Below the pieces are notes generated by a model. The model ran no database searches and was not told the DNA's origin. It saw only the letters and a list, made by a program, of their open reading frames with translations. Of a stretch of 29,225 nucleotides of DNA, positions 1-6,767 are shown in pieces. Position numbers and translations under genes: made by a program. This DNA comes from Candidatus Zhuqueibacterota bacterium. GTDB taxonomy: Bacteria > Zhuqueibacterota > Zhuqueibacteria > Residuimicrobiales > Krinioviventaceae. Within the stretch, counting starts at the first letter, position 1. Every line of letters begins with the position of its first letter. The stretch covers positions 1 through 29,225 of the forward strand of contig RQOI01000162.1 in NCBI GenBank assembly GCA_003854995.1, read 5' to 3'.

Positions 1-437
1 CTGGCATCTGGTTTCAAACTCGGAATGACATTTTTCATCCACTCGACCGGCTGGGTGAACTCGTGAAAGGCTAACATCATGATCACCATGTCGAGCTCGC
101 CGCGAGGAAAGCGCGGATCGTCGATCTCGCCCAGGATGGTGACGATATTGTCGATGCTGTCCCTCTCGCACCTGGCAGTGATGGCATCAAGCTGACGCTG
201 CAGAATATCATTGGCATAGATTTTCCCGCTCTCCCCCACTCTGTCCTTGAGAAAAAAGGTGAAATACCCAGTGCCGGCGCCGGCCTCGCCGATGACCATG
301 CCAGGCACAATGCCGACCGCGTCCATTATTTTTTTCGGCTGCTGCCAGCTGTCACGGTAACTTTGTGCGAGTACACCATAGTCAGCGAGCGATGCCACGA
401 CAATCCCCCAAAAAGCCATCAGAAATAATTTTTTCAT
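1..437 (-). CDS. Exported class I SAM-dependent methyltransferase (C-terminus beyond window)
   Basis: Reading leftwards from the ATG at 437 gives 145 codons that run off the window edge. The N-terminus (MKKLFLMAFWGIVVASLA...VLAQ) looks like a signal peptide, cleaved near residue 25. It is followed by a Rossmann methyltransferase core with glycine-rich motif I GEAGAGTGYF at about residues 50-59, an acidic motif II region (KIYANDI), and LDMVIMMLAFHEF, the usual strand-4 segment. The start is supported by GGAG five bases upstream. Signal-peptide methyltransferases of this type occur in Gram-negative bacteria, but their substrate is generally unknown. It lies 43 bases downstream of the zinc-ribbon gene on the same strand, so it is probably the third gene of the PadR operon. 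The substrate cannot be predicted, and the export call is inferred from the N-terminus only. Confidence 0.85.
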   Translation of the reverse strand, partial: MKKLFLMAFWGIVVASLADYGVLAQSYRDSWQQPKKIMDAVGIVPGMVIGEAGAGTGYFTFFLKDRVGESGKIYANDILQRQLDAITARCERDSIDNIVTILGEIDDPRFPRGELDMVIMMLAFHEFTQPVEWMKNVIPSLKPDA

Positions 438-480
438 AGGTCTCCGCATCACCGTAATGCGCGCACAATTCAAAACGCCA

Positions 481-666
481 CTACTGCCGCACCATCATGG
501 CGCCGCACTGCGGGCAGAGCGTCTGGGTGCAGGGCTTACCTCTCTGGTGCGCTTGAACGTGACCGCATTTCGGACAGACGCAGTTGACAGCCGGCACGCC
601 GCCGCCACGACCCTGGCCGCGACCGCGACCTCCTGCGCCAGGTCCAGTTCCGTCTCCTCGCGGCAT
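481..666 (-). CDS. Small glycine/arginine-rich zinc-ribbon protein
   Basis: This 61-residue protein has two parts. The N-terminal tail (MPRGDGTGPGAGGRGRGQGR) is rich in Gly and Arg. The C-terminal half holds two Cys pairs, CPKCGH and CPQCGA, about 20 residues apart, plus an extra Cys before each, which is a plausible zinc ribbon or rubredoxin-like knuckle. Small proteins beginning MPRGDGTGP are common in anaerobes beside PadR regulators and dinitrogenase iron-molybdenum-cofactor-like proteins, but their function is not established. A strong ribosome site (AAAGGAGATC) precedes the ATG at 666. It is the second gene after the PadR regulator (39-base gap). The long reading frame on the opposite strand (457-1014) is taken as a shadow because this frame carries the conserved Cys pattern and a ribosome site. 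Confidence 0.8.
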   Translation of the reverse strand: MPRGDGTGPGAGGRGRGQGRGGGVPAVNCVCPKCGHVQAHQRGKPCTQTLCPQCGAMMVRQ

Positions 667-705
667 GATGATCTCCTTTCACATTTTTTAAAAATGATGC
701 AGTTC

Positions 706-1098
706 TTATGTATCTCGTTCGACAGCCTGCGGCTGCAACCGCTCGATGCGCCGAATGAAAGCATCGAGAGCATCGCGGCGTTCTTTCAGGGCATCCAGCC
801 AGCAGATCAGATGCGCACGCCCTTCCTCAGACAAAGCATAGACTCTCTTGGCCGGACCGGCGCCCGAAGTATCCCACTCCGACCGCACCAGATTGTTTTC
901 CTCCATTGTCCGCAATGTTCGGTAGACAGCGCCGGGATCCGCACTGCCGCGCACAAAGCCGAGCTCCGGCAAAGTGCTCATGATCTCGTAACCGTGCTTG
1001 GGACCGCTCCATAAAGTGTAGAGAATGGACGGCTCAACCCAACGCTGCCGACGCTCATCCTGACACGAACAGTTATGATTACGATGTCTGTGTGACAT
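706..1098 (-). CDS. PadR-family transcriptional regulator
   Basis: The product is about 130 residues, normal for a short PadR protein. A winged-helix core starts at WVEPSILYTLW and GPKHGYEIM. It continues through GAVYRTLRTMEENNLVRSEW (recognition helix and wing) and the family signature KRVYALSEEGRAHL, and ends in a short dimerisation helix. The first 15-20 residues are His/Cys-rich (MSHRHRNHNCSCQ), a feature often seen in PadR proteins next to MPRGDGTGP-type zinc-ribbon genes and suggestive of metal or redox sensing. The ATG at 1098 was preferred over one at 1113 because GGGAG lies just upstream of it. PadR proteins usually repress their own operon. The palindrome at 1115-1133 is a likely operator. 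Confidence 0.88.
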   Translation of the reverse strand: MSHRHRNHNCSCQDERRQRWVEPSILYTLWSGPKHGYEIMSTLPELGFVRGSADPGAVYRTLRTMEENNLVRSEWDTSGAGPAKRVYALSEEGRAHLICWLDALKERRDALDAFIRRIERLQPQAVERDT

Positions 1099-1114
1099 CT
1101 TGCTCCCTATCATG

Positions 1115-1133
1115 TATATGTCTCAAACATATA
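1115..1133. promoter_or_regulatory. Palindromic operator candidate for the PadR regulator
   Basis: Perfect 7-base arms TATATGT and ACATATA flank a 5-base centre (CTCAA), 17 bases upstream of the PadR start codon. It contains the ATGT...ACAT half-sites typical of PadR-family operators. The position would let the regulator repress its own promoter. Binding is inferred, not shown. Confidence 0.5.
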
Positions 1134-1262
1134 TAATGTAAGATCCTGTTCGCTCATATGCAAATCTTTTTTATAGACTGTAGCAAAATAAATCTAAATT
1201 TGTCCGCAACAGGCTCACCGTTGTCAGAATCTCTAACGCAGCATTCCGTATCTGCAAAACGG

Positions 1263-1293
1263 TTTGAAAATACCAGTTAATATGCTAAATTTG
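1263..1293 (+). promoter_or_regulatory. Bacteroidota-type promoter candidate upstream of pfkA
   Basis: TTTG at 1263-1266 and TAAATTTG (fits TAnnTTTG) at 1286-1293 are separated by 19 bases. This fits the -33/-7 promoter pattern described for the primary sigma factor of Bacteroidota. Initiation about 5-8 bases beyond would leave a leader of roughly 75 bases before the pfkA ATG. It is a pattern match only. Confidence 0.4.
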
Positions 1294-1374
1294 GGTGCCC
1301 GGAGCTATCGTTCCTGGAACAGCAGCGCCGGGCAGTTGTCAGATGGAGAAAAATACGCTCATAAGGAGAGAGCC

Positions 1375-2352
1375 ATGTCTACGCCACACAAGGTCGCCAT
1401 CCTCACCAGCGGCGGTGACTCGCCGGGCATGAACGGCGCCATCCGCGCAATTGTGCGCACGGCCATCTATCATGAATTGGAGGTCATCGGATTCAAATAC
1501 GGCTACCAGGGCATTCTGGACGCCAACTCTATAGAGATGAACGCGCGCAGCGTCTCCGGCATTCTGCAGCGCGGCGGCACCATCCTCGGCAGCTCGCGCT
1601 GCGAGCGGTTTATGCAGGAGAGCGGCCAACGGCAAGCGGCGACGGTTCTGCAAGAGCTGGGCGTTGATGTCCTCTTTGTCATTGGCGGCAACGGTTCGAT
1701 GCGCGGGGCCTACGAGCTGATGAAATACTGGGACGGACAGGTCATCGGTCTCCCCGGCACAATCGACAATGATTGCGGCGGCACCGATTTCACCATTGGA
1801 TTTTTCACCGCGCTGGACACCGCCCTCGAGTCGATCGACAAGATCCGCGACACCGCGGAGGCGTTCAACCGCGTCTTTGTCGTCGAGGTGATGGGACGCA
1901 AGGCGGGTGACATCGCCCTTGGCGTCGGCATAACGGGCGGCGCCGAGGAGATGCTTTTGCCGGAGAAACCGTGTGATCTCGATCAGGTCGTCGAACGGAT
2001 GGTGCTGTCAAAAGAACGCGGCAAAGGCAGCTATATCATCGTCGTCGCTGAAGGGGCCTATGAGGGCGGTGCGCCGCGTCTGGCAGAGGAGTTGGAAAAG
2101 CGCACCGGCTACAACTGCCGTCCAGTCGTCCTGAGCCACATCCAGCGCGGCGGTTCACCCGTGGCCATGGATCGCTGGTTCGCGACGCGAATGGGCGCGT
2201 TCGCCGTCAAAGTCGCGTTACAGGGCGCCAATGGCGTCATGGTCGGGATAGTGAAAAACGAGTTGGTCACCAGCCCGCTTGAAAAAACATGGCAGGAAAA
2301 GAAGGCCTTTGATCCCTTTCTCTTTGAGATACAACCCATGCTGTCAATTTAG
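1375..2352 (+). CDS. pfkA: ATP-dependent 6-phosphofructokinase
   Basis: Phosphorylates fructose 6-phosphate to fructose 1,6-bisphosphate, the committed glycolytic step, in the cytoplasm. The 325-residue length is typical. Visible signatures are the N-terminal nucleotide loop ILTSGGDSPGMN, the substrate Arg in GSSR, PGTIDND with the catalytic Asp, MGRKAGDIAL, and LSHIQRGGSPVAMDR near residue 250. Gly in PGTIDND and Gly after the Asn in GGNGS are the residues that go with ATP rather than pyrophosphate use. Unusually, the Asp of the common GGDGS motif (E. coli Asp103, Mg-ATP binding) is Asn106 here. The ATG at 1375 is preferred over the longer frame from 1264 because AAGGAGAG sits just upstream. 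It appears monocistronic. Confidence 0.95.
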   Translation: MSTPHKVAILTSGGDSPGMNGAIRAIVRTAIYHELEVIGFKYGYQGILDANSIEMNARSVSGILQRGGTILGSSRCERFMQESGQRQAATVLQELGVDVLFVIGGNGSMRGAYELMKYWDGQVIGLPGTIDNDCGGTDFTIGFFTALDTALESIDKIRDTAEAFNRVFVVEVMGRKAGDIALGVGITGGAEEMLLPEKPCDLDQVVERMVLSKERGKGSYIIVVAEGAYEGGAPRLAEELEKRTGYNCRPVVLSHIQRGGSPVAMDRWFATRMGAFAVKVALQGANGVMVGIVKNELVTSPLEKTWQEKKAFDPFLFEIQPMLSI

Positions 2353-2712
2353 TCCACTGCAAGCTATGATAGGCCAAAGCAATAAATTCCCAGATGCAAA
2401 CTGTATCAAAATAGCCACCGTGTCGCTCTGATACAATATTTGTCGTTCATTTTACACATCCGAAATCATAAAGCCTTTGCGCAGCACAACGATGCGGCCT
2501 CTTCAGCAGCGTTAAACGGCATGATATTCATATCATATTGAATATCAATTACTTAAATACTTGTAAATCCCAAACTCGCCCGTCTTTTTGCCGCCGGCGC
2601 AACCGCAAAAAATCCAACATTGGCACAGATATTGAATGAGCCCATTGCAGCAAGCACTTGGTCAGGAAAAATGCAACCGTCCGAATCGTTGTCTCTGAGA
2701 GAAGGGAGAAAA
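2353..2712. other. Intergenic region with nested inverted repeats
   Basis: No gene is convincing here. The only structure seen is an AT-rich patch at 2521-2547. ATGATAT (2521-2527) pairs with ATATCAT (2530-2536), and overlapping TGATATTC (2522-2529) pairs with GAATATCA (2540-2547), so two alternative hairpins or a two-site operator are possible. It lies about 170 bases upstream of the barrel-protein gene and could regulate it. No clear terminator for pfkA was found. Confidence 0.4.
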
Positions 2713-3324
2713 ATGCGAAAAGCAATGTACAGAGTGCTCGTGATCCTGGCGCTGGCCTGCACAGCGCAGGCTAAAGACTGGATGGCAACCATCAACTATA
2801 ATGTTGCTGTTCCGGGTCAGCAGATGAAGCCGTACATCAACAACACCAGCCTGCTGGGATTTGCTCTGGATGCGCGGAAATTCGTCTCGCCGAGCGTCTC
2901 TCTCGGTGCATCACTCGGCCATCAAGTATTCTATTGGCGAAGCAGCGAATCCCCTTCACTCGAAAATGGCTTTTTCAGCAGCACGCAGTATCGATTCCTG
3001 AACACGCTGCCATGCATGCTGACGGCGCACTATTATTATCAGATGCCGAACGGCATAAAGCCGTATCTTGGCGCGCATGTCGGCGGCTATTATGCCTGGC
3101 AACGAGCGGAAATGGGCATAGTTGTACAAGAAAACCGAAAATGGCGCTGGGGAATAGCGCCTGAAGCCGGCGTGCTCATCCCGGTCGGCGCCATGCAAAT
3201 GAATATCGGGACCAAATTGAGCTATCTCGGTTTGCCCGGAGAAACAACCTTGGGAGATCCTCAAAAACAGTTGTTCATGAGCTTTTTTGTCGGGCTCAGT
3301 TTCATCAATGTGAACTGGTATTGA
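2713..3324 (+). CDS. Outer-membrane beta-barrel-like protein of unknown function
   Basis: This 203-residue protein has a clear signal peptide (MRKAMYRVLVILALACTAQA, cleavage after AQA). The mature part is made of alternating hydrophobic and aromatic strands separated by short turns (SVSLGASLGHQVFYW, LTAHYYYQMPNG, KPYLGAHVGGYYAW, MQMNIGTKLSYLGL) and ends LFMSFFVGLSFINVNWY. Glycine-rich strands and an aromatic C-terminus are what outer-membrane barrels of the OmpW/OprF N-domain kind show. No specific family was recognised. The ATG at 2713 was chosen over an earlier frame opening (2620) because GGGAGAAAA precedes it and the signal peptide begins there. It is a single gene, followed by a terminator hairpin. 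Confidence 0.75.
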   Translation: MRKAMYRVLVILALACTAQAKDWMATINYNVAVPGQQMKPYINNTSLLGFALDARKFVSPSVSLGASLGHQVFYWRSSESPSLENGFFSSTQYRFLNTLPCMLTAHYYYQMPNGIKPYLGAHVGGYYAWQRAEMGIVVQENRKWRWGIAPEAGVLIPVGAMQMNIGTKLSYLGLPGETTLGDPQKQLFMSFFVGLSFINVNWY

Positions 3325-3341
3325 TATATTACCTCCTCCAC

Positions 3342-3368
3342 AAGCCTCTCTGTATGGGAGGCTTTTTT
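3342..3368 (+). terminator. Rho-independent terminator after the barrel-protein gene
   Basis: The stem AAGCCTCTC / GGGAGGCTT (one G-T pair) has a 5-base loop TGTAT and is followed by a run of six T. It begins 18 bases after the stop codon of the barrel-protein gene at 3324. Confidence 0.85.
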
Positions 3369-3405
3369 ATGCAATCTGATAGAATTTCAGGTCAAGCTGC
3401 ACTCA

Positions 3406-3690
3406 CTAAACTCTGGCGCGATGCATGCTCATTTCTTTTTCAATCTTGTCCAGAGAAAATTTGTTGAGCTGAGTGATCTTGGCCTGGTTGCGGAAAGCAG
3501 GCGGAACAATGGAGAGAGCGTCCTCCTTTTTTGCAACATCAATGATCATCCACGCTTTATGCTCGCCGTCCGGACAACCCCAGTCCGCATTGGAAAGAAA
3601 ATGCGAACCGCTGCTCAAAAAAACGTGTACAACTTTTAAACACTCCTCCTGATCATCGGCATGCGAAACCTCAATGAGAAATCTTGACAT
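3406..3690 (-). CDS. Small conserved protein of unknown function
   Basis: A 94-residue soluble protein starting MSRFLIEVSHADDQEECLKV and containing HFLSNADWGCPDGEHKAW, IVPPAFRNQAKI and LNKFSLDKIE. I recall similar short proteins in many anaerobic and environmental bacteria annotated as hypothetical, so the frame is very likely real, but no function is known to me. The strong ribosome site (AAAGGAGACAGCT) before the ATG at 3690 supports the start. It is alone between two rightward genes and converges on the terminator at 3342-3368. The alternating strand/helix look (FLIEV..., WMIIDV...) suggests a ferredoxin-like alpha/beta fold, which is inference. Confidence 0.75.
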   Translation of the reverse strand: MSRFLIEVSHADDQEECLKVVHVFLSSGSHFLSNADWGCPDGEHKAWMIIDVAKKEDALSIVPPAFRNQAKITQLNKFSLDKIEKEMSMHRARV

Positions 3691-3803
3691 AGCTGTCTCC
3701 TTTCATCGAATAAAAGGATAACTACAACAAGCCTTCATCTGTACATATTCCGCGGCACTTGTTCATAAAATGATGGACAATACAATTTTTACTTTCACAT
3801 CTC

Positions 3804-3817
3804 ATAATAATTATTAT
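3804..3817. promoter_or_regulatory. AT-rich perfect palindrome upstream of the fucosidase operon
   Basis: ATAATAATTATTAT is a 14-base perfect palindrome ending 49 bases before the fucosidase start codon. It sits where a promoter/operator for the glycosidase operon would be expected. AT-rich palindromes occur by chance, so the role is uncertain. Confidence 0.25.
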
Positions 3818-3866
3818 CTTTCATATCAATCCGCAAAAGGCATCATACACATGCAATGGAGAGGCA

Positions 3867-5252
3867 ATGAAACTCTTATTCACTCTTATTTTAGGCAGCC
3901 TGCTCATGACAGATCACGTTTTTTCTCAATCCTATAACCCGACGTGGGAATCGCTTGACGCGCGCCCGATCCCAGCCTGGTTTCAGGATGCAAAGTTTGG
4001 CATTTTCATTCACTGGGGATTGTACTCGGTGCCGGCGTGGGGACCCACCAAAGATGTCGGGGTGTACGAAAAATACGCCGAATGGTATTGGTGGAGCTTG
4101 ACGCAGCCAAGCCGCGAAAGCTATGAGCAGTTCAACGACATCCATGCCAGGTTTTACGGCAAAGACGCAGCCTATCAGGATTTTGTCAGCGGCTTCACTT
4201 GCGACATGTTCGAGCCCGACGAGTGGGCTCGCATCTTCAAAGAGGCGGGCGCAAAATATGTCGTCTTGACGTCCAAACATCACGAGGGCTTTTGTCTGTG
4301 GCCGAGCAGGGAGAGCTGGAACTGGAACAGCGTCGATGTCGGGCCGAATCGCGATCTGGCCGGCGATCTGATCGGTGCTGTCCGCAATGCCGGACTGCAC
4401 ATGGGCTATTATTACTCGCTCTATGAATGGTTCAACCCCCTCTACCGATCCGATGTGCGCCTCTATGTCGATCAGCACATGTTGCCGCAGATGAAAGATC
4501 TGGTGACGCGCTACCAACCCGACATCGTCTGGACAGACGGCGAATGGGATCACCCGAGCGAAGTGTGGCGCGCCACCGAGTTTCTGGCCTGGCTGTACAA
4601 CGAATCGGCCGTCAAAGACGTGGTCGTGGTCAATGACCGCTGGGGCACGGAGACGCGCGGCGTGCATGGCGGCATCTGGACGACCGAGTATGATCTGGTG
4701 CACGCGGGCGACGCGAGCGAGATGGAGATCGACCACTATTGGGAGGAATGCCGCGGCATCGGCACATCCTTTGGCTATAATCGCAATGAGTACCTGGAAA
4801 ACTATTCGACCTCAGAAGAGCTCGTGCACATTCTCATCAACAAAGTGGCGCGCGGCGGCAACCTGCTGCTCAACATCGGTCCGACCGCAGACGGCCGCAT
4901 TCCCGTGATCATGCAGCAGCGGCTCAGAGATATGGGCGACTGGCTGGCGGTCAATGGTGAAGCGATCTATGGCACCCGCAAATGGGACAAGACGCCGAAG
5001 GTGACGGCCGACACCAAGGTCTATTTCACCGCCAAGGACAATGACCTCTACGCGCTGTGTACGGAATTTCCGACAGAATCCATCATCGTCAGCGGCGTGA
5101 AAAAAGGCAAGGTGACGATGCTTGGCTACGATAGTGAGATGAAGGTATCAACGAAAAACGGCAGCCTCGCTATCGAACCACCCTCGATCAATCCGGCGAC
5201 GAATCCGTGTCATTATGCGTGGGTGTACAAAATTGAGGGAGCGCTGAAATAA
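3867..5252 (+). CDS. Secreted alpha-L-fucosidase, glycoside hydrolase family 29
   Basis: Hydrolyses terminal alpha-L-fucose from glycans. The 461-residue length is normal for GH29. A signal peptide (MKLLFTLILGSLLMTDHVFSQ) is followed directly by the family opening PAWFQDAKFGIFIHWGLYSVPAWGP. The active-site pocket motif SKHHEGF is seen (His138, His139). The nucleophile is probably Asp224 in VWTDGEWD. A GH29 C-terminal beta-sandwich follows ARGGNLLLNIGPTADGRIP. The acid/base residue is poorly conserved in the family and cannot be assigned. A ribosome site (GGAGAGGCA) precedes the ATG. It is the first gene of an operon with a GH30 enzyme (8-base gap) and a dehydrogenase, which suggests coordinated breakdown of a fucosylated glycan or glycolipid in the periplasm or at the surface. 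Confidence 0.95.
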   Translation: MKLLFTLILGSLLMTDHVFSQSYNPTWESLDARPIPAWFQDAKFGIFIHWGLYSVPAWGPTKDVGVYEKYAEWYWWSLTQPSRESYEQFNDIHARFYGKDAAYQDFVSGFTCDMFEPDEWARIFKEAGAKYVVLTSKHHEGFCLWPSRESWNWNSVDVGPNRDLAGDLIGAVRNAGLHMGYYYSLYEWFNPLYRSDVRLYVDQHMLPQMKDLVTRYQPDIVWTDGEWDHPSEVWRATEFLAWLYNESAVKDVVVVNDRWGTETRGVHGGIWTTEYDLVHAGDASEMEIDHYWEECRGIGTSFGYNRNEYLENYSTSEELVHILINKVARGGNLLLNIGPTADGRIPVIMQQRLRDMGDWLAVNGEAIYGTRKWDKTPKVTADTKVYFTAKDNDLYALCTEFPTESIIVSGVKKGKVTMLGYDSEMKVSTKNGSLAIEPPSINPATNPCHYAWVYKIEGALK

Positions 5253-5260
5253 AATATTCC

Positions 5261-6748
5261 ATGCTGACGGGATCGTTCATGCGGCGAGGGCTATGCCTAA
5301 TATTTTGTTTTACAGCAGGATTGTCAGCCCAAACGGCACACATGTGGGTGAGCTCGGAGCTTTATCCTGAGAATCCGCGCTGGTTCACCGATCCGCCAGA
5401 CTCGTCCGAGATTCGCTACCGATTAACGCCCGCAGAGATCGTCTCCGCGCCCGCCCGTCCCGCTGATGCATCGGCGGCCATCTTCAGGGTGAATGTCGAA
5501 GAAACATACCAGTCCCTTCTCGGCATTGGCACGTCGCTGGAGGAGACCACCGTCCATGCCATCCTCAAAAACAAGACAGATGAGCAGGCCTGCGAAATCC
5601 TGCGCGCCCTGATCGATCCGCACAGGGGCATCGGCATGAACCTGTTCCGCATCACCATCGGCACATCCGATTTCTCCGATGGTCGAGCTGTCTCCGATCA
5701 TCCGCAAGGGTTTTACAGCTATCAGGAAAAGGAGGACGACGAATTTTCGATCCAGAACGATGTCGAGCTCGGCATCATCAAAGTATTAAAAATGGCTCTG
5801 CAGGTCGCGGCCGAGTGCGAGCCGCCGCAGGAGATCAAATTCTTCGCCTCCTGCTGGAGTCCGCCGTCATGGATGAAAACCTCTGCGTCTCTCATCGGCG
5901 GCACATTGAAAAAGGGCTACGAAAAAGAGCTGGCCGTCTATTTCCGAAAATTCATCACAGCCTATGCAGAGCAGGGCATCCCCATTTATGCGATGACCGT
6001 GCAAAACGAGCCCAACTTTGCGCCGAAGGACTATCCCGGCATGCGGCTGGATTGGCGTCAGGAGCGCGATCTCGTCATTGCCATCCATGAAGAATTTCAA
6101 CGACAGCCGCTCATCGACACAAGACTCTGGATCATTGACCATAACTTTGAGTACTGGAAAAAAGCGGACAAAATATTGTCCAGTCTAGGGCGAATGGGGA
6201 AAAAACAGTATGTCGATGCCGTCGCGTTTCATGCTTATAGTCGAGCGGCAGCATCGAACATGCGCAAGCTGCAGCAGCGCCATCCTGAAATTGATCTGCA
6301 GTTCAGCGAGATGGCCAAGTTCGGCGTGCGCGGCATATATGATATTCAACAATATTTTTACAGCGGCTCGCGATCTTACGTGTACTGGGTGAGCATGAGC
6401 ACGCAGACGCCCGGGGATCATAACCAGGGCCCATACAATGACGTGAGCCGATTATCACCGACGATGCTGATCAAGACCGATGGTGATCATCCGAACTGGT
6501 ACAAAACTGCCGACTATTACCTGCTCGGACAATTCCGCTTCATTCGTCCCGGTGCGCTGAGAATTGCATGCGACTTTGGCTCAACCGATTCGCTCACCGC
6601 TATTGCCTTTCGCAATCCAGAGTCCGTCGTTCTGGTTCTGGTAAATCAGACAAGAGAAGAGCAGCCTTTTCAGGCTTGGCTCGATCGGCAGTCGTATCGA
6701 GGAGCGGTCCCGGGACGATCAGTGGCGACGATTGTCTGGGACCGGTGA
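5261..6748 (+). CDS. Secreted glycoside hydrolase family 30 (glucosylceramidase-like)
   Basis: A 495-residue GH30 enzyme. A signal peptide follows an Arg-rich start (MRRGLCLIFCFTAGLSAQ). The TIM barrel opens with QSLLGIGTSLEETTVHAIL and includes GMNLFRITIGTSDFS and FASCWSPPSWMKTS, typical of the GBA-like branch. The acid/base is Glu250 in TVQNEPNF and the nucleophile is Glu350 in LQFSEMAKFG, 100 residues apart as in this family. The nearest named activity is retaining beta-glucosidase on glucosylceramide, but GH30 also includes xylanases, galactanases and fucosidases, so the substrate is open. The start could be 5261 or 5279 (MRRG); neither has a strong ribosome site. The end overlaps or nearly touches the dehydrogenase gene, implying translational coupling. 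Confidence 0.92.
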   Translation: MLTGSFMRRGLCLIFCFTAGLSAQTAHMWVSSELYPENPRWFTDPPDSSEIRYRLTPAEIVSAPARPADASAAIFRVNVEETYQSLLGIGTSLEETTVHAILKNKTDEQACEILRALIDPHRGIGMNLFRITIGTSDFSDGRAVSDHPQGFYSYQEKEDDEFSIQNDVELGIIKVLKMALQVAAECEPPQEIKFFASCWSPPSWMKTSASLIGGTLKKGYEKELAVYFRKFITAYAEQGIPIYAMTVQNEPNFAPKDYPGMRLDWRQERDLVIAIHEEFQRQPLIDTRLWIIDHNFEYWKKADKILSSLGRMGKKQYVDAVAFHAYSRAAASNMRKLQQRHPEIDLQFSEMAKFGVRGIYDIQQYFYSGSRSYVYWVSMSTQTPGDHNQGPYNDVSRLSPTMLIKTDGDHPNWYKTADYYLLGQFRFIRPGALRIACDFGSTDSLTAIAFRNPESVVLVLVNQTREEQPFQAWLDRQSYRGAVPGRSVATIVWDR

Positions 6749-6767
6749 AACCGTGACCGGAGGAGCA

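Noticed and set aside
457..1014. A 185-codon rightward frame opposite the PadR and zinc-ribbon genes
   Set aside because: Its product matches nothing and has no ribosome site, while the opposite strand encodes recognisable PadR and zinc-ribbon proteins with good ribosome sites.
3891..4736. A 281-codon leftward frame inside the fucosidase gene
   Set aside because: It is antisense to an unmistakable GH29 enzyme; long antisense frames are expected in GC-rich third positions, and its translation is unfamiliar.
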